Of a stretch of 64,000 nucleotides of DNA, positions 9,348-17,851 are shown piece after piece. The stretch's first letter is position 1. Every line of letters starts with the position of its first letter. The DNA is taken from contig JAATGJ010000144.1 in assembly GCA_015654695.1 (NCBI GenBank), positions 1-64,000 on the forward strand, written 5' to 3'. This DNA comes from Chitinophagales bacterium (lineage in GTDB: Bacteria; Bacteroidota; Bacteroidia; Chitinophagales; Chitinophagaceae). A program made the position numbers and the translations under genes. The notes beneath the pieces are model-generated. The model was not told the DNA's origin, searched no databases, and saw only the letters and a list, made by a program, of their open reading frames with translations.

Positions 9348-10604
9348 ATGCATCCAAAAAATATTTCCATCCGGGATTATACGTATGATCTTCCTGAAGA
9401 AAAGATTGCACGCTACCCGTTAACAGAAAGAGATGCTTCCCAACTTCTTGTTTATAAGGAAGGTAAAATAACAACCGGTATTTACCGGAACATTGATTCT
9501 TTTCTTCCTGGAAACAGCTTACTCATTTTCAATAATACCAAAGTAGTAGAAGCAAGATTATTATTTCAAAAAGCCACGGGGGGCGTTATTGAAATATTCT
9601 GCCTGGAACCACATGAACAATATGCGGACATTACTTCCGCCATGCTCCAGCAGGAAAAAGTTTTATGGAAATGCCTGGTAGGCGGCGCTTTCAAATGGAA
9701 GCGCGGACAGGTATTGGAGAAAAAAATCACAGCGAATAAAAAAGAAATCCTGCTTCATGCTTCTTATATAGAAAAAAGAACGGATCATTTTATTATTGAA
9801 CTATCATGGTCACCGGTTACTATAAGCTTTGCGGAATTGTTACATCTTGCCGGAGCCATTCCACTTCCTCCCTATATAAAACGAGAAGCAGAACACTCAG
9901 ATGCAGAACGCTACCAAACGATTTACGCACAACATGACGGATCAGTAGCGGCACCTACGGCAGGGCTGCATTTTACGGATACAGTTTTTGAAAAATTAAA
10001 AAAGAAAAATATTCAAACTGATTTTGTGACACTCCATGTTGGCGCCGGGACATTTAAACCAGTGAAAAGCGGCATCATGGAAGAGCATGAAATGCACGCT
10101 GAGTTCATTGATGTTCCTGTGACTACCATTGAAAACATTCTCAGCCATCTTGATAATAATATCATTGCAGTGGGTACAACTTCATTGCGAACTATTGAAA
10201 GTTTGTATTGGCTGGGAGTAAAGGCCCGGAAGCCGGAGCAGAGTTCCGGCGCATCTATACCGGAACAGGCTTCCGGTATCCAACTTTCACAGTGGGAAGC
10301 GTATGAACTTGCCGGGCATAACATTTTCCCAACCGATGCATTGAGCGCCCTTATTGAATGGATGCACAAAAACGCATTAAAAAGGCTGATCACAAAAACC
10401 CGGATCATCATCGCTCCCGGGTATAAAATGAAAATCGTAAAAGGGCTGATCACTAATTTTCATCAGCCCAATTCTACTTTATTATTACTGGTGGCTGCAT
10501 TAACAGGAGAAGACTGGAGAAAAATTTATGCTCATGCTTTGCAAAATGATTTCCGTTTTCTAAGCTATGGGGATGGCAGCCTGTTATGGGTTACTAACTC
10601 TTAG
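9348..10604 (+). CDS. queA: S-adenosylmethionine:tRNA ribosyltransferase-isomerase QueA
   Basis: Transfers and isomerises the ribose of SAM onto 7-aminomethyl-deazaguanine in tRNA to make epoxyqueuosine. The 418-residue protein shows the family motifs YDLPEEKIARYP, LLIFNNTKVVEARL, PPYIKREAEHSDAERYQTIY, GSVAAPTAGLHFT, TLHVGAGTFKPV and TNFHQPNSTLLLLV. Between LYWLGVK and LSQWEAYEL there is an extra segment of about 25 residues encoded by two GC-rich hairpins (10232-10279), probably an in-frame repeat insertion in a loop. The frame remains open. tgt, the partner gene in queuosine synthesis, is at 46686-47825. Confidence 0.95.
   Translation: MHPKNISIRDYTYDLPEEKIARYPLTERDASQLLVYKEGKITTGIYRNIDSFLPGNSLLIFNNTKVVEARLLFQKATGGVIEIFCLEPHEQYADITSAMLQQEKVLWKCLVGGAFKWKRGQVLEKKITANKKEILLHASYIEKRTDHFIIELSWSPVTISFAELLHLAGAIPLPPYIKREAEHSDAERYQTIYAQHDGSVAAPTAGLHFTDTVFEKLKKKNIQTDFVTLHVGAGTFKPVKSGIMEEHEMHAEFIDVPVTTIENILSHLDNNIIAVGTTSLRTIESLYWLGVKARKPEQSSGASIPEQASGIQLSQWEAYELAGHNIFPTDALSALIEWMHKNALKRLITKTRIIIAPGYKMKIVKGLITNFHQPNSTLLLLVAALTGEDWRKIYAHALQNDFRFLSYGDGSLLWVTNS
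10232..10279. repeat. Pair of GC-rich palindromes inserted in-frame in queA
   Basis: The first palindrome pairs GCCGGA (10232-10237) with TCCGGC (10245-10250). The second pairs ATACCGGAA (10257-10265) with TTCCGGTAT (10271-10279) around a five-base loop. Together they encode a Pro/Glu/Ser/Gly-rich stretch that interrupts the otherwise conserved QueA sequence. They resemble the GAAGCCGGAAGTA repeats in the dnaX linker. Confidence 0.7.
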
Positions 10605-10611
10605 CGATACA

Positions 10612-11970
10612 TTACGCCACCGTCTTATTTAAGGGTAACTCTAAAATAAAAATGCTGCCTTTGCCAAGTGTACTATCCGCTTTTATTGATCCGTGGTGGG
10701 CTTCAACTATTGTTTTTACATAGCTTAACCCAAGACCAAAGCCTTTTACATTATGGATATTACCAGTATGTGCCCGGTAAAATCTTTCAAAAACCCTTTT
10801 TATTGTTTCCTTGTTCATCCCGATACCATTATCCTCCACCCGTATGGTCATGTTCTTTCCGTTTGACTGTGTAGTGATCTTTACGAACACAGGCGTATTT
10901 TCTTTTGAATACTTGATGGCATTATCAATCAGGTTATTGACCAGGTTGGAAAGATGCACTTCATCTGCATTGATAAGATCCCTTTCAGCATTAAGCAACA
11001 ACTCCGCCCTGCCCTGTTTTTCTTCCAGTTGCAAAGCAAAATTTTCCGCCACATCTTTTATAATATCATGTACATGTACCGGTTTAAGATTCAGGTCCAC
11101 TTCCTGCTTTTCCAGTTGCGAAGCTTTCAAAATCGTTTCTACCTGCCGGTTCATTCTTTGGTTTTCTTCTTTAATGATCCTGCTGAAATAACTGATCTTC
11201 TCCCTGTCCTGCAATACCTTTTCGTTTTTCAAAGCATCCACCGCCAGGGAAATGGTAGCAATGGGTGTTTTGAATTCATGGGTCATGTTATTGATAAAAT
11301 CATTCTTGATCTCCCCCAGTTTTTTCTGGCGAAGCATGGTGCGGACAGTAAGATAAAATGCGGTGATAATAATAATAGTAAACAGGATAACAGTGATGAT
11401 GCGCAAACGCAGCGACTGGAAAGCAAAATTTTTCCAGTTCAGCGCTACAATGAACAGGGACTCATCCATGGCCAGGTTTTCAGCAGCCGATCCACTGGGT
11501 GTTATCAGTATATACGCACTGGAATAATTACTAAGGCTGTCATCATACTCCCTTCCAAAATTATCTGATTGCCTTTCAATTTTACCAAACAGGTTAGTAC
11601 GCGGGTCGGCGGTAACCAGGCCGAATTCAAATGGCATTTTTTCAAGACCTACCTGCCTGAAAGCGGTTCTTATTTTTTCACTCAGCTCCGCCGCACTAAA
11701 ACGTTTACCAATAGTAGCAGGATTTAAAAAATCAACAGAAAAATCATCAGAGAAAAAATTCTCCGATCCCTGTTTGTTAAGTCCCGTGGAATAAGTACCC
11801 TTATACTGTTTCAATTCGTCACCTACGATCCGGGTAGCCTGGTCTATTTTTTCCTTTATTTGTTCCTGCCGCAACAAGATCATATTCCTGAGCCACGACA
11901 CCTGGAAGAAAATGATGCCTACCAGGGATAAAGTGATCAGTATTGTAATAATAGTAAAGGTTTTCTTCAC
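10612..11970 (-). CDS. Membrane sensor histidine kinase (HisKA/HATPase_c), orphan
   Basis: The 452-residue sensor kinase has a first membrane helix at about 6-28, a periplasmic sensor of about 155 residues without recognised motif, and a second helix at 190-208. The H-box is NNMTHEFKTPIATI with phospho-accepting His231. The N-box (NLVNNLIDNAIKYS), DNGIGM and GFGLGLSYV complete the ATPase domain. The only in-frame initiator is GTG at 11970, since an in-frame TAA lies a few codons upstream. A TATCTTTC motif, close to the -7 consensus, lies about 20 bases upstream. No response regulator is adjacent; the gene converges on queA. Confidence 0.92.
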   Translation of the reverse strand: MKKTFTIITILITLSLVGIIFFQVSWLRNMILLRQEQIKEKIDQATRIVGDELKQYKGTYSTGLNKQGSENFFSDDFSVDFLNPATIGKRFSAAELSEKIRTAFRQVGLEKMPFEFGLVTADPRTNLFGKIERQSDNFGREYDDSLSNYSSAYILITPSGSAAENLAMDESLFIVALNWKNFAFQSLRLRIITVILFTIIIITAFYLTVRTMLRQKKLGEIKNDFINNMTHEFKTPIATISLAVDALKNEKVLQDREKISYFSRIIKEENQRMNRQVETILKASQLEKQEVDLNLKPVHVHDIIKDVAENFALQLEEKQGRAELLLNAERDLINADEVHLSNLVNNLIDNAIKYSKENTPVFVKITTQSNGKNMTIRVEDNGIGMNKETIKRVFERFYRAHTGNIHNVKGFGLGLSYVKTIVEAHHGSIKADSTLGKGSIFILELPLNKTVA

Positions 11971-12195
11971 AGAGATGTATTCTATTTAGGCCGAAAGATA
12001 AAAGGTTTTTGATACACAGCTGACAAAAATACTGTCTGACAGGCAGATGCACTCTATATATCATTACCGCCAGGCTTATTTTAACGCGGTTTTTAACAAG
12101 CATCTATTTGTGTAACGATTGCGTAACACCCGGGCACAGAAGAGAAAAAAGTAATAAGCATTTACTTTTAAAAAGATTTATTACTAAATTGAAGC

Positions 12196-12747
12196 ATGAT
12201 TGAACCCGGACCGGGCATATTGCTGATAGCAGATCCTTTTTTGAAGGACCCGAATTTCCTCCGCACCGTTATATTTCTTTGCGAACATAAAGAGGAAGGT
12301 AGTTTTGGTTTTGTATTAAACAGGAAATATGAGAATACACTGGATGAACTGCTTCCTGACCTGGAAGATATGAAGCTGCCCGTTTTTTTTGGCGGGCCGG
12401 TGCAAATGGATACTATTCATTTCCTTCATCAATACCCGGATGAGATACCCGGTGGTGAAGAAGTGATAAAAGGCGTTTACTGGGGAGGTGATTTTGAAAA
12501 AGTAGTAGAAATGCTGAAAGCAGGAACAGCGCACCCGGATAAAATCCGTTTCTATATTGGTTATTCCGGCTGGAGTGACGGACAATTAACTACTGAACTA
12601 AAAGAAAAATCATGGCTAACCGTAGCCGGTACACGCAAATTAATATTCCACAGTAATTATGAAGAGCTATGGAAAGACTCTCTCAAACAATTAGGCGGCG
12701 ACTATGAAATGATGATCAATTTCCCCATTGACCCGCAGTTGAATTAA
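12196..12747 (+). CDS. YqgE/AlgH family protein
   Basis: A 183-residue UPF0301-type protein with the characteristic start GPGILLIADPFLKDPNFLRTVIFLCEH, then FGFVLNR, FFGGPVQMDTIHFLH and IGYSGWSDGQLTTELKEKSW. The biochemical function of the family is not established; AlgH was linked to alginate regulation in Pseudomonas. It is divergent from the histidine kinase and stands alone, with a DUF4197 gene 100 bases downstream on the same strand. Confidence 0.92.
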   Translation: MIEPGPGILLIADPFLKDPNFLRTVIFLCEHKEEGSFGFVLNRKYENTLDELLPDLEDMKLPVFFGGPVQMDTIHFLHQYPDEIPGGEEVIKGVYWGGDFEKVVEMLKAGTAHPDKIRFYIGYSGWSDGQLTTELKEKSWLTVAGTRKLIFHSNYEELWKDSLKQLGGDYEMMINFPIDPQLN

Positions 12748-12849
12748 TGTGCATATTGCCAGGATATCATCGCACAGATTAAATGGCTTGTAATTAGTTT
12801 ACCTTGCAACTTCATTATTAAAATTCTCATCCCGTTTAAAATAATTTCC

Positions 12850-13578
12850 ATGAAAAAAATTTTCATCGCTGCCGTACTAAGTATTTCCATCATCTTATTA
12901 TCCTGCGAAGGATTAAAACAAATTGCTTCTATACTCGCTCCTTCCGAATTTGAAATGGCAACAGGTCTGAAAGACGCCTTGTCACAGGGGCTCTTCAGGG
13001 GTTTTAATGCGTTTGCTGATCCCAACGGTAACCCATTAGTTCGTTTCGTATTCCCCGGCGATGCCGCTAAAATTGAAAAGACATTGCGTGATCTTGGTAT
13101 GGATAAAATGGTGGACCAGGTTACAGGAAAATTTACCCGTGCAGCATCCTCCGCTGTTGTTGCCGCCAAACCGGTCTTTCTTAATTCTGTAAAGCAAATG
13201 TCCATTAAAGATGCTGCAGGAATTCTTTTAACAGATAATGCTCATGCTGCCACTGATTATTTTAAAACAGCCATGACTCCTGAACTGATGGTGGCTTTCC
13301 GTCCCATTGTTGACAGTTCTATCAAGCTGGAAGGAGCAAATAAAGACTGGAGCAGTATTGTGAATGTTTATAACAAAATTCCTTTTATCAATAAACCACT
13401 TGAACCGAGTCTTACGGATTTTATAGCAGCCCGTGTTATTGACGCTATGTTTATTAGTGTCGCGAATGAAGAAGCGGATATCCGTACCAAGTATGAATTT
13501 CGTAAAACGGATATCATGAAGAGAGTATTTGGATATGCGGAAGAAGAGATGAAGAGAAGGGCGCAGCAGAAACAGTAA
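12850..13578 (+). CDS. DUF4197 lipoprotein
   Basis: A 242-residue exported protein. The N-terminus MKKIFIAAVLSISIILLSC is a lipoprotein signal with a probable lipidated Cys19. The mature part matches the DUF4197 pattern: GLKDALSQGL near the start, a central AADYF-like element (AATDYFKTAMTPEL) and the C-terminal FIAARVIDAMFISVANEEADIR. The function of the family is unknown. A TACCTTGC promoter-like motif lies about 55 bases upstream of the ATG. Confidence 0.88.
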   Translation: MKKIFIAAVLSISIILLSCEGLKQIASILAPSEFEMATGLKDALSQGLFRGFNAFADPNGNPLVRFVFPGDAAKIEKTLRDLGMDKMVDQVTGKFTRAASSAVVAAKPVFLNSVKQMSIKDAAGILLTDNAHAATDYFKTAMTPELMVAFRPIVDSSIKLEGANKDWSSIVNVYNKIPFINKPLEPSLTDFIAARVIDAMFISVANEEADIRTKYEFRKTDIMKRVFGYAEEEMKRRAQQKQ

Positions 13579-13632
13579 CTCTTTCAAACAACCAGTGAAT
13601 AAATTATTTTCATTGCATTTGTTCGTGAAATT

Positions 13633-14028
13633 TTATTTATTCTGAACCCGTTTTCTTTTAGCATAAAAAAAGTCAATAACTAATACAACTACCAGTATCA
13701 GCAATCCAAAAAATTCCCGGGTTTCTTCGATCCAGGGTTTTGTCGCTTTCATAGTTTCCGCAATATTTTCAGCCTGGTGCAATTGTATCCAGTCTAAAAC
13801 CCCATCCTTTGCGAAAAATAAATAGAGGGCGTAACCGGCAAAAACTATAATTCCTGCGATGCAGGCTTTGGGGAAATACTTATTGCGAAAAGCCAGCCAG
13901 CAAAGTATAGCTCCGTACAAATAGATTGGCATCCAGATATACGGATCAGGATCATTGTACTGCAGGGCAGCAGAGAAAACAAACAAGATACAAAAAAAGA
14001 GGTTGAAGAATTTCATTGATTCAAACAT
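13633..14028 (-). CDS. Transmembrane protein of the TMEM220 family
   Basis: A 131-residue protein with four predicted membrane helices: FFNLFFCILFVFSAALQ, WMPIYLYGAILCWLAF, ACIAGIIVFAGYALYLFF and FFGLLILVVVLVIDFFY. The QYNDPDPYIWMPIY motif after helix 1 is the signature of TMEM220-like proteins. No function is known. It lies downstream of atpC, separated by a terminator, so it is probably transcribed separately. Confidence 0.82.
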   Translation of the reverse strand: MFESMKFFNLFFCILFVFSAALQYNDPDPYIWMPIYLYGAILCWLAFRNKYFPKACIAGIIVFAGYALYLFFAKDGVLDWIQLHQAENIAETMKATKPWIEETREFFGLLILVVVLVIDFFYAKRKRVQNK

Positions 14029-14083
14029 ACAAAATGCTCTTCAAAAAGGTCAGGGTATTTAGTATTTCTAATGACAACAGCAA

Positions 14084-14115
14084 CAAAAAACCCTCCGGAA
14101 ATAAATCAGGAGGGC
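14084..14115 (-). terminator. Rho-independent terminator after atpC
   Basis: On the minus strand CCCTCC pairs with GGAGGG (14091-14096 with 14109-14114), and the hairpin is followed by a run of six T. It sits about 105 bases beyond the atpC stop and would end the atpD-atpC transcript. Confidence 0.8.
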
Positions 14116-14219
14116 TATTGATTAGTTTTCACAATCCGGATAGGCTGGGTTTTTCACCAGTCTATTTAGTCCCTTTGGTTCATTGAAGCAGGCAACCGTT
14201 GAAAAGGGACCAACTGCTG

Positions 14220-14483
14220 TTACGCAGTTTCTACCGGTATCGCTCCTTCTACCAATACAGTGACTTTGTTATTGATCACTTCCACAAAGCCGCTTTGTAT
14301 ATCGAAGAAAGCCAAATGATTTTGCTTGTCTTTTAAAACTTTGATACGGCCGGCCTTTAATGCACTTACCAAGGGGGCGTGTTTCTCCAATACTTCAAAA
14401 CTGCCACTGATCCCCGGCATCTGTACGCCATAGACCTCGCCGCTGTATAATTTTTTTTCTGGTGTTAGTATCTCAAGATTCAT
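14220..14483 (-). CDS. atpC: F-type ATP synthase epsilon subunit
   Basis: The 87-residue protein contains the N-terminal beta-sandwich domain of the epsilon subunit (MNLEILTPEKKLYSGEV, MPGISGSFEVLEKHAPLVSAL) and ends after the domain. It lacks the C-terminal two-helix region of E. coli epsilon, as is common in Bacteroidota. It is part of the F1 central stalk. It follows atpD but is separated from it by an inserted four-helix-bundle gene and repeat spacers, giving a gap of about 570 bases where the two genes are normally nearly adjacent. Confidence 0.93.
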   Translation of the reverse strand: MNLEILTPEKKLYSGEVYGVQMPGISGSFEVLEKHAPLVSALKAGRIKVLKDKQNHLAFFDIQSGFVEVINNKVTVLVEGAIPVETA

Positions 14484-14484
14484 A

Positions 14485-14512
14485 GTATTTAGTATTCAGT
14501 ACTTAGACCTTC
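14485..14512. repeat. Left copy of TATTTAGTAyTyAGTACTTAGACC repeat flanking the inserted gene
   Basis: The sequence GTATTTAGTATTCAGTACTT followed by AGACCTT is repeated, with a small deletion, at 14900-14920 on the other side of the four-helix-bundle gene and in the same orientation. The arrangement resembles direct repeats bounding an inserted cassette. Confidence 0.7.
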
Positions 14513-14878
14513 TTATTCATCATCCTTTAAAGAGTTATAAAAAGCAAGGATCATTTTATAAATCTGTAAAGCTTCGCCTATTAGTGATTCATAAGTTTCT
14601 TTCAAAAGATAATTTACCCTGTGGGCCAATTCAATCTGTGTTTGCGCTTCATTGATTGATCCCATTGAAAATTCCAGAAATCTTTTGAACTGGTTATTTG
14701 TCCCTCTTCCGGCCCCTTCCGAAATATTACTAGGAACAGAAACAGCACATCTTCTTAGCTGACCCGTTAATCCATATCGTTCTTCTTTAGGGAACCCCGC
14801 ACTTACCTCATAAACTTTTACAACAAAATCCATAGATCGCTGCCAAATCTTAAGCTCCCTATAATTATGCATCCCCAT
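14513..14878 (-). CDS. Four helix bundle protein (23S rRNA intervening-sequence protein family)
   Basis: A 121-residue, all-helical protein with the family motifs YRELKIWQRSMDFV at the N-terminus, FPKEERYGLTGQLRRCAVSVPSNISEGAGR in the middle and FLEFSMGSINEAQTQIELA. Relatives are encoded in 23S rRNA intervening sequences and scattered in Bacteroidota genomes, where they form pentameric four-helix bundles. Their cellular role is unknown. The gene sits between atpC and atpD, bounded by direct repeats, so it looks like an insertion. The start could also be the second Met, two codons in. Confidence 0.9.
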   Translation of the reverse strand: MGMHNYRELKIWQRSMDFVVKVYEVSAGFPKEERYGLTGQLRRCAVSVPSNISEGAGRGTNNQFKRFLEFSMGSINEAQTQIELAHRVNYLLKETYESLIGEALQIYKMILAFYNSLKDDE

Positions 14879-14882
14879 AGAA

Positions 14883-15045
14883 AAGTATTTAGACTTGCAG
14901 TATTTAGTACTTAGACCTTATACTACACCTGAGCTTATTTTCTTAAATACCCAGTGTCTTATTTCTTTTCCCAAGTCTCAATACTAAATACTCAGTACTC
15001 AAAGTCTTCTCTCCCAGTCTCAATACTAAATACTAAGTACTCACC
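14883..15045. repeat. AGTATTTAGTACTTAG / CTCAATACTAAATACT spacer array
   Basis: The gap between the inserted gene and atpD holds multiple copies of AGTATTTAGTACTTAGACC and its inverse CTCAATACTAAATACT(C/A)AGTACTCA (about 14968-14999 and 15013-15042). The two orientations could pair as long hairpins. No coding potential is seen. Confidence 0.7.
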
Positions 15046-15053
15046 ATCTCCTC

Positions 15054-16562
<1,509 letters not shown>

Positions 16563-16589
16563 TTATAAAGAAGGTTAGATTTCAGGCGG

Positions 16590-16597
16590 CAAAGGTA
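16590..16597 (-). promoter_or_regulatory. Probable atpD promoter -7 element
   Basis: On the minus strand the octamer TACCTTTG matches the Bacteroidota -7 consensus TAnnTTTG exactly and lies 36 bases before the atpD start. The -33 region is only a weak match. The next 260 bases, up to the AHSA1 gene at 16856, contain simple A-rich repeats (GAAAATGGAAAATAGAAATT) and no gene that I can see. Confidence 0.55.
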
Positions 16598-16855
16598 AGG
16601 GGGCAGGGTGAAAATGGAAAATAGAAATTGGGAAATGGAAAATATGTGGAAAAAGGATTTTGATACTGAGTTTTGAGCTCTGAAGGAACCAGCAGCACAG
16701 GGTCTGAACCGGGGTATAGCGAAGTGCCAGTTAGCTTTACCAGCTTTTATATTCCAGTTGATATTTGCTTACCTTTTAAAAAACTTTATTGGTTTGTCCG
16801 GAACAGCCACACCCATTCGTTATTACATCAATTACTTTTACTCTAATTTAATTAT

Positions 16856-17284
16856 ATGGCAAAAATAGTAATTCAGAAAGTTGTTTTCAAAGGCATTTCT
16901 GCCGCCACTTTATACAACACTTATATTGATAAAAAACAACATTCAAAAGCTATCGGCATTGCAGTTACCATCCATGAAAAAGAAGGAAGCCAATTCAAAA
17001 CCCATGATGAATATATTACCGGCAAAACTTTACAATTAATAAAAAATAAACTGATCGTGCAAAGCTGGCGCGCAAGCGACTGGGATGACGCAGATATTGA
17101 TTCCACTTTCATTCTTTCTTTTGAGCAAAAAGAAAAAGATGGCATTCTCAATATGGTGCACACCAATGTTCCTGACGGGCATTACGCAGCCATCAAAGAT
17201 GGCTGGAATACTTACTATTGGCAGCCCTGGAAAGAATATTTTTCTTCTGAAAACCTGCCTGCCGGCAAGGCAGGGAAAAAATAA
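16856..17284 (+). CDS. SRPBCC/AHSA1 (Aha1-like) domain protein
   Basis: A 142-residue single-domain START/Bet v1-like protein. AHSA1-type features are the early ATLYNTYIDKKQHSKAIG segment, IVQSWRASDWDDADIDSTFILSFEQ and the closing GWNTYYWQPWKEYF. Such proteins are often encoded beside ECF41/42 sigma factors and YCII proteins, as here. The last residues LPAGKAGKK are encoded by a GC-rich palindrome (17254-17274) and extend the usual C-terminus, so they are probably repeat-derived. Confidence 0.88.
   Translation: MAKIVIQKVVFKGISAATLYNTYIDKKQHSKAIGIAVTIHEKEGSQFKTHDEYITGKTLQLIKNKLIVQSWRASDWDDADIDSTFILSFEQKEKDGILNMVHTNVPDGHYAAIKDGWNTYYWQPWKEYFSSENLPAGKAGKK
17254..17274. repeat. GC-rich palindrome (CCTGCCT...AGGCAGG) at the 3' end of the AHSA1 gene
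   Basis: CCTGCCT (17254-17260) and AGGCAGG (17268-17274) flank GCCGGCA. The element lies inside the reading frame, nine bases before the stop codon, and an A-rich run follows. It may double as a weak terminator hairpin. It resembles dispersed REP-like palindromes seen in Bacteroidota. Confidence 0.65.
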
Positions 17285-17359
17285 TTTGAATTTGTCCTGA
17301 ATAGTAAAAGTCATTCGTCATCATACAAATCATTTTTAAAACATTTTAAAACAACAATT

Positions 17360-17701
17360 ATGGAAAAGTTCATGCTTATTTTTCATGGAGGTATGCCGTC
17401 CGACCAAAGTCCCGAACAAATGCAGGCCAATATGGGCAAATGGATGGCCTGGATAGACAAACTGGCTAAAGCCGGCCAATATGTATCCGGTGAACCATTG
17501 ATACCGGGCGGAAAATTAATTACAGGTAAAAAGAAAACGGTCACCGACGGACCTTATACCGAAGGAAAAGAAATTGTAGGCGGTTACTTTATCATCAATG
17601 CCGAGAATATGGATGAGGCTGTTAAAGTCTGCGATGATTATCCCGACTATGAAAATGGCGGCAGCATACAGGTACGGCAGGTGATGAAAATGGATATGTG
17701 A
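17360..17701 (+). CDS. YCII/DGPF domain protein associated with ECF42 sigma factor
   Basis: A 113-residue YCII-related protein with KFMLIFHGG at the start, the diagnostic DGPYTEGKEIVGGYFIINA stretch containing the DGPF-type motif, and a C-terminal GGSIQVRQV. DGPF proteins are characteristically encoded next to ECF42 sigma factors, which is the arrangement here (sigma factor 150 bases downstream). The molecular role is unresolved; an enzymatic role is plausible from the conserved His/Asp of YCII folds. Confidence 0.92.
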   Translation: MEKFMLIFHGGMPSDQSPEQMQANMGKWMAWIDKLAKAGQYVSGEPLIPGGKLITGKKKTVTDGPYTEGKEIVGGYFIINAENMDEAVKVCDDYPDYENGGSIQVRQVMKMDM

Positions 17702-17713
17702 CCTCACCCCAAG

Positions 17714-17836
17714 TGGCTGTCTCAAAAGTCAATTACGGAATATATGCCGGTAAGGCGATAAGTATTGAAATTCAATCACCATTTTCTTTCCGCCTTTCCG
17801 TCTTCCCGGCAATAAATAGCTTTTGAGGCAGTCTCA
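17714..17836. repeat. MITE-like imperfect inverted repeat between the YCII and sigma-factor genes
   Basis: GTGGCTGTCTCAAAAGT on the left (about 17713-17729) mirrors GCTTTTGAGGCAGTCTC on the right (17819-17835) with roughly 13 of 17 pairs. Inside it, TGCCGGTAAGGCG mirrors the CGCCTTTCCGTCTTCCCGGC segment with an internal bulge. The whole roughly 120-base unit can fold on itself and has no coding potential. It looks like a small non-autonomous element or its remnant. Confidence 0.55.
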
Positions 17837-17851
17837 ACAGCAACCTGGTTA

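Noticed and set aside
12060-12195. Possible upstream extension of the histidine kinase gene (frame 11819-12103 on the minus strand)
   Set aside because: It is a different frame overlapping the kinase start. The kinase frame is closed by a TAA just upstream of GTG 11970, so no fusion or extension is supported.
16614-16680. Tiny ORF with repeated Met-Glu-Asn upstream of the AHSA1 gene
   Set aside because: It is encoded by an A-rich simple repeat (GGAAAATAGAAATTGGGAAA-like) and is only about 20 residues long.
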